Shown piece after piece: positions 35,888 through 46,870 of a stretch of 64,000 nt of DNA. The position numbers and the translations under genes were made by a program. The DNA is from Ilex aquifolium. Its lineage: Eukaryota > Streptophyta > Magnoliopsida > Aquifoliales > Aquifoliaceae. The DNA lies in the NCBI GenBank assembly GCA_951799425.1, contig OX637396.1, positions 34,030,701 through 34,094,700 on the forward strand, written 5' to 3'. The notes under the pieces are model-generated. The model was not told the origin of the DNA. It made no database searches and worked only from the letters and a program-made list of their open reading frames with translations. How positions within the stretch are numbered: the first letter of the stretch is position 1; every line of letters starts with the position of its first letter.

Positions 35888-37570
35888 ATTTTGACTAATA
35901 AATGACAAAGCTGTGGAAAAATGTGTTTTGAGGATGAAGGTTAATGGTCCGAACGTTTTTTTTATTTAAAAAAGTGTAAATATTTTTTTTTTAGATGTAC
36001 AAAGTCTTTTTGTTGAAATAAAGATGTGGGCCGAGTAAGGAATGTCCTAAAATGCCAACTTATAGCATGAGTAGGGACTTATCCTGAGACGCCATAATTT
36101 TTCAAGTTCAATGGTATTTTCTCTATGCTTAAATGTCAAATGTACATTGATATTTGTTATTCTTAAGGTACAGAATGACCAGACTCGAAAATAGAATTGA
36201 TATATAACCGAAATTCTTTGAAAACCTGACATAACCAGTGGAGATAACGAAGAATATCATGGTAAGTTTTCGAGCCTTGCGATGCTTTTGAGAGAAAATC
36301 AACATTTACTCAAGTAAGGTTTTTCACTATCTATCTTTGAATAATCTCATTAAATTTGCTTTGATTGATGTAGCTAAAGCAATCTATTGGCATATCTGTT
36401 CATACGACACATACATATGCACATACTTGAGAAAGGATTTTAGGCCATCTTTTGATTTAACTTTGAACCTTAACCATTTCTTTTACAAAATTATATCCCT
36501 AGTTAACCATGCTTGAGCATTCAATGAATGATTTCTTTTTTCGAAAAACCCATATGATAACCGAGCCACAAGAAAATATACTTGACATACCTTGTTATCT
36601 AATTTTCTTGCACCCTCTTATAAATCAATATGACACAGAAAGACAAGAAAATAGAAAATGGTGGCTACTGTTCAATAAAAGAAAAGATTGGTGGAAACAA
36701 CCGAAAGAGGAAAGAGACAGAAAAATAGGGAATTGCCAAGAAAGTGAAAAATGAGAAAAATGAAAGAAAGAAATACCATTTCTAGGCAAAAGATCGAAAG
36801 CAAGGAAGAGGTGTGCTACACTATATAAACAGATGATAGCTTTTTGAATACAATTGACGTCATTTCGTTAACCACTGACCTCTGACCACATTACAACCTA
36901 TACAAAGCCCTAATTGATCTCAAGTCTGATGCATGTGTGTGTTGTCAAACAAAAGTTGGGGTATGTTAAAAAGTATTTCTTTAATTGCATCAATATTCTT
37001 CCATGAGATTATGCCAAACCTGATTAGTCTGTTTCCTTGGTTGTCACTCCCGTAATTATTGAGCATGTAAATTTACAATTATCCTTCTTCTAATTACATG
37101 CTTTTGAGAGAAAAATCACTATAATCTGAGAGAATTTTTGCTGAGAAATTTCTAAGAGAAGATTGTGAAATCAAAGCTAATCCATGGAAGGTAGAAAAGA
37201 AGAGTTTTTGTTATATAATAACTCTTGTCGCTAGAATGATTATTCTTACTACATAGGGAATTTCAAATACCAATATAACAAATATTTATTTTTGCATATA
37301 GTACGTACCAATGACAAAGAAGTTTTAAAAAAAAAAAAATTAACTAAAGGATGGGGTGTCTCAACGATCATGGTGCTAACTCATATACACATCTTTTTAA
37401 CTGGAGTTTATAGGTAGCTTCACTGGAAACATTCACGAGACAAAACTCGTCCACTAGGGATCACCTAGGAGTTTAACGACTTGTTGCATATGCTAAATGC
37501 AATCGTGTTATCTACGAAAGTGATTTTATGTTGTTCTGTTGTTAATTATTACTAGGGACTAGTAATGTTT

Positions 37571-37583
37571 AGGTTGGGGGGTG
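37571..37583 (+). other. Polypurine tract of Athila element
   Basis: AGGTTGGGGGGTG directly precedes the 3' LTR. The same AGGTTGGGGGGTGTGAT string occurs at 35282-35298, and a shorter version (TTGGGGGGTG) at 34778-34787. Confidence 0.8.
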
Positions 37584-39186
37584 TGATTAACCCAAATTAA
37601 TGCATAATTTAATTAAGTTAATAGGACAATTGTGTTAGTTAAACAAAGTTAAACTAGTCAAAATAAGTCAAATTAGGGTTAATGTGTGAATTAGGGATAA
37701 TGCATTAATTGTTGTTTTCAGGGTTTTGTGCGTCAAAGCTACAATTTACTGGGGAGCCAATCATCAAAGCTACAAACTATAGGGTGCCAATTATTAAAGC
37801 TCAAAACAAAGGGGGATCAAAGTGTAATTCAAAGGGCATCTTCTTGGGGATTGTAAAGGGCATCTTCTTGGGGCTTGTAAAAGGCATCTTTTGGTTGCCT
37901 ATAAATACCTACCCCTTGGGTCTTGTAAAGATCATCTTTTTCTCTGGTATCATCTTTCTTGTAAAGAGCACCATTTGGTAGTGGAAAACCCTCCAAAAGT
38001 CATTATTGCTTTCTTGTATCATTGTTTTCTTGAAAAGAATCTTTTTGGTTGTGAAAAACTCTCCAAAAGTAATTGTTTTCTTTCTTGTTTTACTGTTTTC
38101 TTTTAATTGCTTTCTTCTAATTTAAGTATTGCCTTCTTTTATTGTATTATTGCTTTCTTTTAATTTATTGCTTTCTTTTACTTTTATTGTTTGAGCTTCC
38201 TTCTTCCCTTAGAGGAATGAAACTCTTCCACTTTTCTAGCGCTTTACCAAAGCCGTGAAGGGTGGAACGTGATTCACTCATTCTTTGTCGAAGATCGGCT
38301 CCTTGTGTAATATAGTTTTACCATGTAACTCCTCTACTTGGAGGGATGAGCAGCACTCACTTTTCTAGCTTTACCAAAGTCATGAAGAGTGAGTAGTTTC
38401 TCATTCACTCATTAGTAAGAGGTGATGTATAAATTATCCGAAAGTTATATTGGTGCATTTCGTTTATGCTTAGCTCCAATTTTCATTTCTTCATAATGTC
38501 TTCTCATTACATTGTTGTATTTACCTTAAGTATGAGTAGCTAAGTCTTTAAGTTGGCTAATCCAAGGGAGACCTCCTATTGGGTATGCAATTTCAACTCA
38601 TCTTCTTTCCTCCACTCGGTGTACGATGGTTCGATTTAACTAGGTTGAGTGAGGACATGGTGTGAATCTTTGATATCCCGTAGACTTATCACGGGTTATG
38701 CTTGGATCCTCACTTCCATCTCGTCTCTTGCTTCCCACGAATCAATCGTTCATCTATGCACCATTGGAGGAAGGATTCGAGTCGACTTGACATTCCTATT
38801 GGAGTAAACCCTTCGGATTAGCCAACACTTGTTTCCCATTTCAATTTCATCACAACACAAATCACAAACCAACTTCAAACAAAAGATTTTACACTTTTCT
38901 TTCACAAAAATTACCTTCTACACGATTCACCTCCTTCCCTGAGGAGACGACCTTGGAATACGGTTCCAAGTAAAACACGACACACAAAAGTCTTCTTACG
39001 CTTGGGAAGCATTTTTGTTCACACACACACACACACACACACACATTTCATTCATTCCACCATTTCGTTGCCCTTTCTTTTGACATCATTCCAAGGGAGA
39101 GTGACGCCCCCCTCCACACAGAGACTATACGCATTGAGGGATGATGTTCGGAGGTTAGGATATACTACAACGGAAACTAACAAGCA
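37584..39186 (+). repeat. Athila 3' LTR
   Basis: TGATTAACCC to AACAAGCA, 1603 bp, aligned with the 5' LTR throughout. The CA microsatellite near its end is longer here. It is followed by the target duplication GGTCA. Confidence 0.95.
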
Positions 39187-39187
39187 G

Positions 39188-39419
39188 GTCACAACAAAAA
39201 AATCAACAGATTCTATATTCACATGTTAAGTCAAGTTTTCAACAATGTGATTCAAGGTTTAATGTGATCAATGACGAAGTATTTAAAATTCATAAAGTTC
39301 GATTACGGTTAGAAGACAATACTGGGTCTAAGAGTGATGAAGGTAATTCTATTTGTAAAAAAAGTGAGGGTTCAAAGGAGGAGTCAAGCAAGAACCCTTT
39401 GACCCAACTCTGTACATAG
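39188..39419 (+). pseudogene. Exon-like coding fragment beside the Athila insertion
   Basis: A frame open for about 76 codons begins at the target-site duplication and ends in TAG at 39417. It contains SHVKSSFQQCDSRFNV, DEVFKIHKVRLRLEDN and a hydrophilic serine/lysine/glutamate-rich tail. Before the insertion the upstream sequence would have read GTAAAG|GTCACAAC, so an intron acceptor may lie exactly at the insertion site. This looks like the terminal exon of an unknown gene or a Helitron-captured fragment. No domain is recognised. Confidence 0.4.
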
Positions 39420-40185
39420 TCACGTAACCCCAATTCTTGTCAACAACATATTAAAAATATTTGTAAACCACAACTTGAAAAGAGACTCACTTCTTATTAA
39501 AAAAAAGCCTCTCAAGTGACCACACCAATAACCATCTGACCAAAATCAATCACAAACGCCCCTTCACAATAATGGTGCTTAATCACTTCTTGGAACTCTA
39601 CTAATTTTACTTTGGAAAAATGTACTTTGATCCATTACATCCAAAACTTAGATAATTTGGAATGCAACCAACGCAAAACTATAAATAGGTTAGAGTTAGT
39701 AAACTAAAAGCACAATTAATTTACCATGTATTTGCATCAATTGATTTCATAACAACACTCAAAAACACGACAAAAAATTTCCAAAGAAAAAAAAAGTATT
39801 CACTCACGTATCCATATACGCAATTCACATCGAACTTTTCAACTTGAAGAAAGTTTAAAGCACAGTTTAAAATGAGGACCAAATTCAGCAAATCCCACTT
39901 TATCATCAAAGCACAGTTTTACAATGTGTCCTAAATTCCCAAGCCAAAAAATTAAAGTCCATTTTCACCAATTCTCTCTCAATAACCAACTATGATCATG
40001 TGCTAATCAAGTAACCATTATTGTGTCAAAAATAATTAGACACATTCAATCATAACCTAATCTTCTTTTTTTCTGAACGATAACCCAATCTTAGCTATTC
40101 CCCAAGACAATGATGCCTAAAATTCTAACTTACAACATAATTAAACTCAAAAACATATAACAAACCAACCATAATAATAATCAAC

Positions 40186-40190
<5 letters not shown>

Positions 40191-40237
<47 letters not shown>
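40191..40237. repeat. GA microsatellite
   Basis: About 23 uninterrupted GA units, followed by GAAAGAGA. Confidence 0.95.
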
Positions 40238-40242
<5 letters not shown>

Positions 40243-41625
40243 TGAAACTGAAAACTGAGTAGAGATAAGAGAAGGGATATAAATACCTTTTATACCAAAT
40301 AATGCCCACAAATTCATGTGTTTCATTACAAATATAATGCGTACTCTGCAAATATCTCTTCTATGGCATCACAATCCACTTCACACTGAGAAAATGATCA
40401 TAATCTGTAGATTGTGAACTAATATTCTTAACTGGTGGATCTCATATGTCAAGTGATAAATGAAACAAATTAAAGAAAGATGTTATTGTTAAGTTGCAAG
40501 ATGATGTATAGACCCTATAGAGTGTATGTTTCTCCACTATAATAGCTCATCAATAACCACTACATTTATAGCAACACTAAAATAAGAGCACGTACATTTG
40601 GATTAATGAACGACTTAAAATTTTGGAGTAACGAAGTTAAAATGGAGCCACCAATTATACCTGGATGGGTGCATTTCTTTGTCGTTGCTTTGATCACTAA
40701 AAGAGAACCCGCCCAATTTAAACAATAAGTAGAAGACAGAGCTACCAATTTCTACAAATATTTCTTTCGTCAACCAATGCAAGTTCATTTGTTTAAGCAA
40801 ATATCATGTTTTCTTTTGATGTTTTCAGACTCATATCATTCCTTACCAAAAGATCCAACACCCATATGCCATAACCACCACATGCATAAACATTATTTTC
40901 TAATTCAAAAATACAATTACTAAATCTCAACTACAAACCTAGTTTCATAGCACATACCAGATATAATTTCAGACCATATCTCAAATTTCAAACCTAAATC
41001 TCAATAATCATTGGGCCTCTTGCTTCGAAGTAAATAAAGAATTACTTCCAAGTAAAAAAAAATGTAAAAAGGATTGAAATAACCACAAAAAGAAAACAAA
41101 CTCAATATGAGTCATTTAGCTTCTATATATACCCTACAATAAAATGTGAAGGCATGAGCTTTGCCATTGTTTTGGTTCGAAGAATCGCAGTAATTATAGA
41201 ATGCATCGAAACATAAAGACAACCAACGTAAATAAGATACTTGATCACTTATGTGTGCTTATTAGGTACACCTCCTATGTAATTTACACACTGATCTGCT
41301 TTAATGAAATAAAAAATGCAATTAGCTTAGCATAAAAGAACTAAGATACTCAACTATATGAGTGCACAAATGTTGGAGTAACAATGAAGGTTATGCTCTT
41401 GCAAACCCCAAATGAATCACAACTAGTTTAACATATTCCAGATTGGCGTAAACAAAGGATGAACAAACCCATCAAGTGAAACACCTATTCCCAACTGAAG
41501 AAAAGCATGGTAGACCCTCTCAACTAAGAAGTAATAATTAAACATCTTGAAAAACTTGAATTATAGTAAATTCCTGAGTTTGGATACTAGGTGTTTTAAT
41601 GGCGTGGCGAGTCATCAAATTCGAC

Positions 41626-41897
41626 CTCTCCTTATATCTATCCAAGCAAAAATCAAACCAAAATCTATCAATTTTAAGATATTATTGCAACTTATGGTCA
41701 TACCTCACTTCATCTTTCTCATCAGATTTTCAGAGTTGTCGGTCACTATTAGATGTTCGCCCACTCCTTACATCTATCCAAGCAAAAATCAAACCAAAAT
41801 CTATCAATTTTAAGATATTATTACAACTTATGGTCATACCTCGCTTCATCTTTCTCATCAGATTTTCAGAGTTGTCGGTTACTATTAGATGTTGTGT
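41626..41897. repeat. 136-bp tandem duplication containing an exon-like unit
   Basis: Two direct copies (41626-41761 and 41762-41897) differ at only a few bases. On the minus strand each holds TCTAATAG, then TGACCGACAACTCTGAAAAT...AAGATGAAG(T/C)GAG and GTATGACC, that is, an acceptor, a 43-bp exon-like core and a donor. If the locus is transcribed leftward this is an exon duplication. Confidence 0.75.
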
Positions 41898-43539
41898 TTT
41901 CTTCACTACAATAACATACAAAACCTAAATATAGGATTTATGAAACTCTAAACAAATTCACAATTCAAGAAAAATGCCCACTTTCATGACTTAAAATGCC
42001 CACTTTCCTTTTCAATCACACAGGTATCAATAAAAAAGAAAACGCAAGTGGGGCTATTGATTTGTCAATTGGGGGATCATACTCACATCCATACATACAC
42101 AAAAAGCTCAAACACCTCACATGCATTTTATCAAACACCTTACATGAAGAATAACAGTTGCTACAAAGACAATGGTTGTACACAACTCACGCCATTGGCC
42201 CTAAATACTCATCATTAGAAACACATTCATCTAAAAGAATAGGAGATATCATAACGACAGCCTCAAGTCCTATAGAACAATGTCCCACAAACAAATTGAA
42301 AATCCAGCATTCAAAAGCAAATGCATATGTAAAAAGGAATATAAAGGCATTGTAAATGGAAGAATTAATCTAGAGATCAACTAAATGGAAGAATTAATCT
42401 AGAGATCAACTAAATGGAAGGATTATTGTCATCAATCCCATTATCCTGAATTATCCAAAAAAACTAATGAAGAACACAAACACATTTGTATGGTAGGAAA
42501 TTAACAAACTATTTAGGAAAATATGGATGAGTTAGAGCATACAATTTTCCCACATAGAGAACAAAAAAATTAACAAATTACTAATTACATAACCAAATCA
42601 TTATTATAATCATAATCATAATCCACACACAATTGTACTTGAGAACAAAAAACATGCTTTAGCAACCTCATAAAATGTGATCAATTTTTCCATAGTTTTC
42701 GCTAACGATTACCGCACGCCATTGATTACCACCCACAAAAGAAATCACCAGCCGTCTAATATTATGAAACTCAACAAAGATGCATATATAGATTCCTTGA
42801 CAGATATTGATCGGACCGTATTGAGCTTTTATAGGAAAACTTATGCAATCAAGTAAAGATAAAAATGAAAAGAGAATTGGAAACTAACAAAAGCCATTAA
42901 TTGTGGTTAAATGAATGACTGATTCCTGCACAATCTGCCCAAAAACCAGGGCTAACGATTTTTTTCATTTGCCACTGTCAGGCATTTTATCAAATAGTTT
43001 ATGTCCAAGGTGGGGAAGTGGGTTGTGTTTGGTGGTCACGGGGGAGAGGAGGAAGGGAGTGGACGCAGTGGTCGGCTGTTTTGGTGTGGTAATGTTTGTG
43101 GAGTGGTTTCGTGGGATTGTGGTGGGTTTGATGGGTCTATGGTGGGGATATTCGGTGGTGGATTGAGGGGCAGAGGATAATGCGATGGTGGCAAAAAGAG
43201 AAAGACGGGGGGGGGAAGAAAGAGATACTTGGGGTCGCTTGGCGTCGACGATGGGCAGTGACATGGTGTGGCACAGGCGGTGGAGACAAAAGATATGAAG
43301 GAAAACAGAAAGTAAGTAGGGAGGAATTAACACCCAATTTCAAAACCCTAAATTAACACCCAATTCAAAAGCCTAATTTAACAAATTGGGTGTGCTGTGA
43401 TGTGTGTGTCTGTGTGTGTCTGTGTGTGTATGTGTGACTGTGTGCATGCGTGCTCTGGGTGGATGGGTGGGGGTGTGTTTGTTCGACTGTATATGTGTGT
43501 GTAGAGAGGGAGGTGAGAAAGAGAGGAGAGAGAGCTTAC

Positions 43540-43650
43540 CTGGACGATCGTGTCGTCGACGGTGGGATGGCCGGTGATGGGTGAGAGGGAGTAGAGAGGT
43601 CACAAAGAAGGAGACAAAGAGAGAGAGAGAGAAATAAGAAGAGAGACGTT
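43540..43650 (-). other. Possible first exon and leader of a minus-strand transcript
   Basis: On the minus strand a CT-rich leader (CTCTCTCTTTGTCTCC...) is followed by CATCACCGGCCATCCCACCG and CGATCGTCCAG|GTAAGCTCTC, a consensus donor at 43539. The GC content rises here compared with its surroundings. A diverged repeat of the same structure (ATCGTCGACGCCAAGCGACC) lies at about 43220-43260, where it has an ATG. Confidence 0.35.
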
Positions 43651-44209
43651 GGGGATTATGTCAGACAATTGAGTTGGGCACTGTGCAAAAGGTTTGGGTG
43701 GGATAAATTTTGTCTGAGATGCATTGTGAGCCTTTGGATTAAATTGGAACAATGGAGATGAAATCTGGGCCATTAAATTAAAAGTAGATTAAATCTGAGC
43801 CCTTCTTGTGCTTTCCCAACTTTAGAGTTTTTTTTTTTTTGGATCAAACTTTAAAGATTTAAATTGGGTTCTATCTTATTATTATAGATTTAATTTGATG
43901 AAACCAATGTATTATTATTAAAAAATTTATACTTGAAGAAAAAAATTTTTACAAGCACCCTTTCTTTTCTTTTTTTTGATAAAGAAAGTAAGTAGTAAAT
44001 ATAGATTTAGATGAGAGACATAGAGAGAGAAAGAGAGTTAAATTAAAATTTTTAAGAATTATCCTATTAATTAAGAATTAAATTATTTAAAAAAGGCCAA
44101 TGACATTAAACCAAATCAAATTTGAATATTTAAAAAATAAAAAAATTTAAGAAAATTGGAATGGGATTTTAGAGCTTATCCCGGCCAACTATATTGCTAT
44201 ATAATATAA

Positions 44210-44660
44210 GATATGCACAAGGCTAAACTTGAAAGAAAAGAATAAACTTGAACAAAAAGTAAAAAAAAAAAAAATACCGAATGCTACTTATAAAATACAT
44301 ACTAAAAAATAAAAGATTTAAATCAAAAGATTGCTAAACAATCCATTGATATCATGAAAATTCAACTTCACAATTTTTCCCATTTTCATTGTTTCTCCTT
44401 GCCAAAAAATAGTTCCCCAATTATTTTGCCGAATCAAATACTTTTGTGAGGACATCTCTAATTCTTACCCCCAAAACCATGACTCAAATTTGAATTTGAG
44501 TAAAAACGGACTAAAAACAACCTCCAAAAAGATAGCGTGCTCTAGTGGAGCCTTTCAATGCATTGCTAGCCCGGGGTAAAAAGAGAAAATTAAAAGTTTC
44601 ACAAAAACAATAGAAACATTTATACCTTGCTTGTAAAATATCAAATCAATGTAAGAACAT
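44210..44660. repeat. Repeat shared with 46730-47720
   Basis: Segments such as ACTTGAACAAAAAGT, CATGAAAATT...CCATTTTCATTGTTT and AGAAACATTTATA recur in the same order at 46750-46870 and 47620-47720. The second copy is split by the hAT element at 46871. Confidence 0.6.
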
Positions 44661-44828
44661 GCCAGCTTGCAAATTATGATTTATTTAATAGGTTTATTGG
44701 CTTGAAGATTGTTATAGCCTGATATCATCTACTCTTTGTCTGCTCTCTTTTCTTGTGTGTGCATGCACGTATATCTAAATAGTCACATTTAAGTCTGTCA
44801 ATGGATTGAATTTGAATCAGATGTTGAG

Positions 44829-45317
44829 GTGATGAGACTAAATGGGCTTATGAAGATGTTGGGGTGCCTCTTTAAAATTATCATGAAGGATATGTTAAGG
44901 AAAAGAGCGAAAACAAAATTAATGGTAGTGTTGCAAGCGATGATGCAACACCTGAAATCATTATTATTGAAACTAATACGTGAGCTTGGTAAAATCGATG
45001 GAAAAGATAAAAAGTGTGATGATATATTAGATTATGATAGTCTCCACATTAACGTTATTGACTCTCATAATAGTTCAAGGGAGTTGATAGGTGTGCACTG
45101 TAGACTTGTTGACCGAATTAAATTTGGTTATTCAACAAAGTTGAATATTGATAATTCTGAAATAAATCAAGGTGAAGTAAACACTAGGATGACTTTGGAA
45201 GATATATATCAAGATATTCATAAAGTCATGTTATTGCTACCGAAGGATGTTAAATGTAAGATTATTTTTCAATTCTCCAAGGCCTTGAAGATTTATGTAA
45301 AAGTGTGCTTGGAATGA
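44829..45317 (+). CDS. Unrecognised ORF, possibly retrotransposon relic
   Basis: A 162-codon frame rich in Lys, Leu, Ile and Asp, with LRKRAKTKLMVVLQAMMQ and RMTLEDIYQDIHKVMLLLP. I do not recognise a domain. In the first 100 bp a different frame reads DETKWAYEDVGVPL, suggesting a frame change. It is followed within 100 bp by sequence resembling the 3' end of a Ty3/gypsy element (AATTCGAGGACGAATTTTTT). It may belong to a decayed retroelement. Confidence 0.25.
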   Translation: MMRLNGLMKMLGCLFKIIMKDMLRKRAKTKLMVVLQAMMQHLKSLLLKLIRELGKIDGKDKKCDDILDYDSLHINVIDSHNSSRELIGVHCRLVDRIKFGYSTKLNIDNSEINQGEVNTRMTLEDIYQDIHKVMLLLPKDVKCKIIFQFSKALKIYVKVCLE

Positions 45318-45329
45318 TTAACCTCAAGA

Positions 45330-45800
45330 TGCAAACAAGCAAGACGTATTGAGCTATTTCAAGCAATAAAAATTCGAGGACGAATTTTTTTTAAGAGGAA
45401 GGGTCTGAAGTAGAACGAGATCAGTAATTTGTATTTATTTTATTATTTCTTAAATTTAGAATTTAGTTAAGAAACTTTTAAAGTAATTAGCTATCTAAAT
45501 CATGACAATTTTCCTAATTCATTAGACATGTGTTTATTTATTTTTAGTAATTTTCCTAATTCTAAGGATTTGTTTCTTTTTTTGGAAACCTTAGAATTTT
45601 GAGTTTTTCTATAAATTGTCATATATATTATGATTCTATAGGGTAAATCAATCAATAATATAATATTTCAAGAGTTATTCTCACCATTTTCCCTATAAAT
45701 AGTGTATGTATTTTATATACTTAGAATCATAGTGTTCTTTGTGTTTCTTTGTTCCGCTGCGTTATAATCTCTATTCACCAAATGAAATCATACATCCATT
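45330..45800 (+). mobile_element. Ty3/gypsy 3' end and LTR remnant (tentative)
   Basis: ATTCGAGGACGAATTTTTT plus AAGAGGAAGGG is the kind of sequence that ends many plant Ty3/gypsy polyproteins just before the 3' LTR. It is followed by about 400 bp of AT-rich sequence with a TATA box (CCCTATAAATAGTG, about 45694). No second LTR is present in the window, so boundaries are guesses. Confidence 0.4.
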
Positions 45801-45939
45801 AACAGTGATAAATGTGCCATATCATCTACTGGAAAAATTTTAGTGAAAATTATTATTGAAAATGAATTATAGTTAAAAGAATTTGTTTATGCATGCACTT
45901 ATGTGAAATTTAGGCTTTAAAACTCTTTATACAGAAATC

Positions 45940-46730
45940 AAGGTCGGCCCAATCCCTAGGTCAATAAGCTAAGCTTCCAAGGCTGCTCCTAAATTAGGCC
46001 ATCAGTTTTTGACACGACGCATTTCAAATTTAAGATAAACACATAAACACAAGACCAAAAATAACACAACACAACTTGACCAACACCCTTACCCAAACCG
46101 TCTCTATGGGGTCTCATTAATTGCAACTCAAGAGCGGCCTTCAAACATTATGCGATAGTTAACTTCTTGTTTCATGCAAACTAATTTACGATTTTTTAAG
46201 GTCCTGTTTGATTTAGATCTCAATTTATCAAGTTTTTGTTCTCAATTTTCAAAAATAAAAAATAAAAAATAACTGATCAAATAACTTTTCTCCTAAAAAC
46301 TATTTTGTGTGTTTTTTAAAATAATTTTTTCAAAATTTAAAAAATGCCACCACCACCACCACCCTTCCACCTCCACCACCACCAAAACACTCCCACCACC
46401 ACCACCATGTCCACCACACCACCACCACCATCACCATATTTTTATTTTTATTGGTTTTTTTATTATTATCCAACCAAGTGTTACTATTTTCTATTCCGTA
46501 AAACTATTTTTGAAATCATATAACAAATAAGTTTTGCGACATAAAAACGCCAAAAATAATTTTCTAAAACTCTTCTCAAAAATAATTTTTGAAAACTATT
46601 TTTTTAGACATAAATCAATCAGGCCCTAAGATTTTCAATACCCAAAGTTTTTCGATGTGATACTAACTTTATAATCTAATATTTGCATGGGCGACACACC
46701 ATGGAAAAGGTATGCAAAAACGCTTATATA
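45940..46730. repeat. Unclassified dispersed repeat, copy 3 (interrupted by MITE)
   Basis: GGCTGCTCCTAAATTAGGCC to GTTAACTTCTTG aligns with 18890-19100, then continues after the MITE (46627 on) with AAGATTTTCAATACCC, matching 19100-19150. Confidence 0.7.
46200..46626. mobile_element. Harbinger/Tourist-type MITE, 427 bp
   Basis: The ends GGTCCTGTTTGATTTAGA and, inverted, GGGCCTGATTGATTTATG are imperfect TIRs of the plant PIF/Harbinger type. The target duplication is TAA (46197-46199 and 46627-46629). The paralogous empty site near 19099 has a single TAA, confirming the boundaries. The interior carries CCACCA-rich sequence (about 46345-46435). Confidence 0.88.
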
Positions 46731-46870
46731 ATGTGTCTATAATGCACATAATGGTACACTTGAACAAAAAGTTTTTTAAAAAAAACCAAAAAAAACAAAA
46801 ATTACTAAACAATACATTAATATCATGAAAATTTTACCGAACAGTTTTTTCCATTTTCATTGTTTTTCCC

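Larger units (their letters stand above)
34606..37583 (+). other. Athila 3' internal region, about 3 kb after pol
   Basis: No long frame is present. It contains three copies of a PPT-like TTGGGGGGTG run, a promoter-like segment near 34890 and a cryptic cysteine-rich ORF at 35588-35887. From 36000 on it is AT-rich sequence with no recognisable domain. Athila elements may carry an envelope-like gene here, but I see no evidence of one. Confidence 0.7.
20753..39186 (+). mobile_element. Athila-type Ty3/gypsy LTR retrotransposon (18.4 kb with nested element)
   Basis: The element has LTRs of about 1.6 kb at both ends (20753-22350 and 37584-39186). A perfect 5-bp target duplication GGTCA lies at 20748-20752 and 39187-39191. 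The primer-binding site is complementary to the 3' end of tRNA-Asp, and the reverse transcriptase is Athila-like (FMDDFSVF, NLVLNWEKCHFMV). Gag-pol order is gag, protease, RT, RNase H, integrase. A region of about 3 kb follows before the 3' LTR. Without the nested 6.4-kb insert the element would be about 12 kb. Premature stops and a frameshift make it non-autonomous. LTR differences are about 3 percent in the first 400 bp. Confidence 0.96.
39420..43539 (-). other. Intron-like region of a possible minus-strand gene
   Basis: The plus strand is A-rich, so the minus strand is T-rich like plant introns, with isolated exon-like pieces bearing splice signals. One is CTCTTTTAG|TGATCAAAGC...CCATCCAG|GTATAA at about 40670-40710. 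The duplicated unit at 41626-41897 has another. No continuous protein can be assembled, so this may be a decayed gene or a noncoding transcript. A GA microsatellite lies at 40191-40237. I recognise no transposon ends. Confidence 0.3.

Noticed and set aside
36509..36754. 81-codon frame in the Athila 3' region as an envelope-like gene
   Set aside because: Too short, no signal peptide or membrane span, composition of random AT-rich sequence.
43373..43603. Thr/His/Pro-rich frames on the minus strand near 43.0-43.6 kb
   Set aside because: Mostly translations of TG and GA simple repeats. I keep only the splice-donor-bearing leader as a low-confidence feature.
46309..46530. His/Pro-rich frame in the Harbinger MITE
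   Set aside because: It is the CCACCA repeat in translation; the MITE has no coding function.
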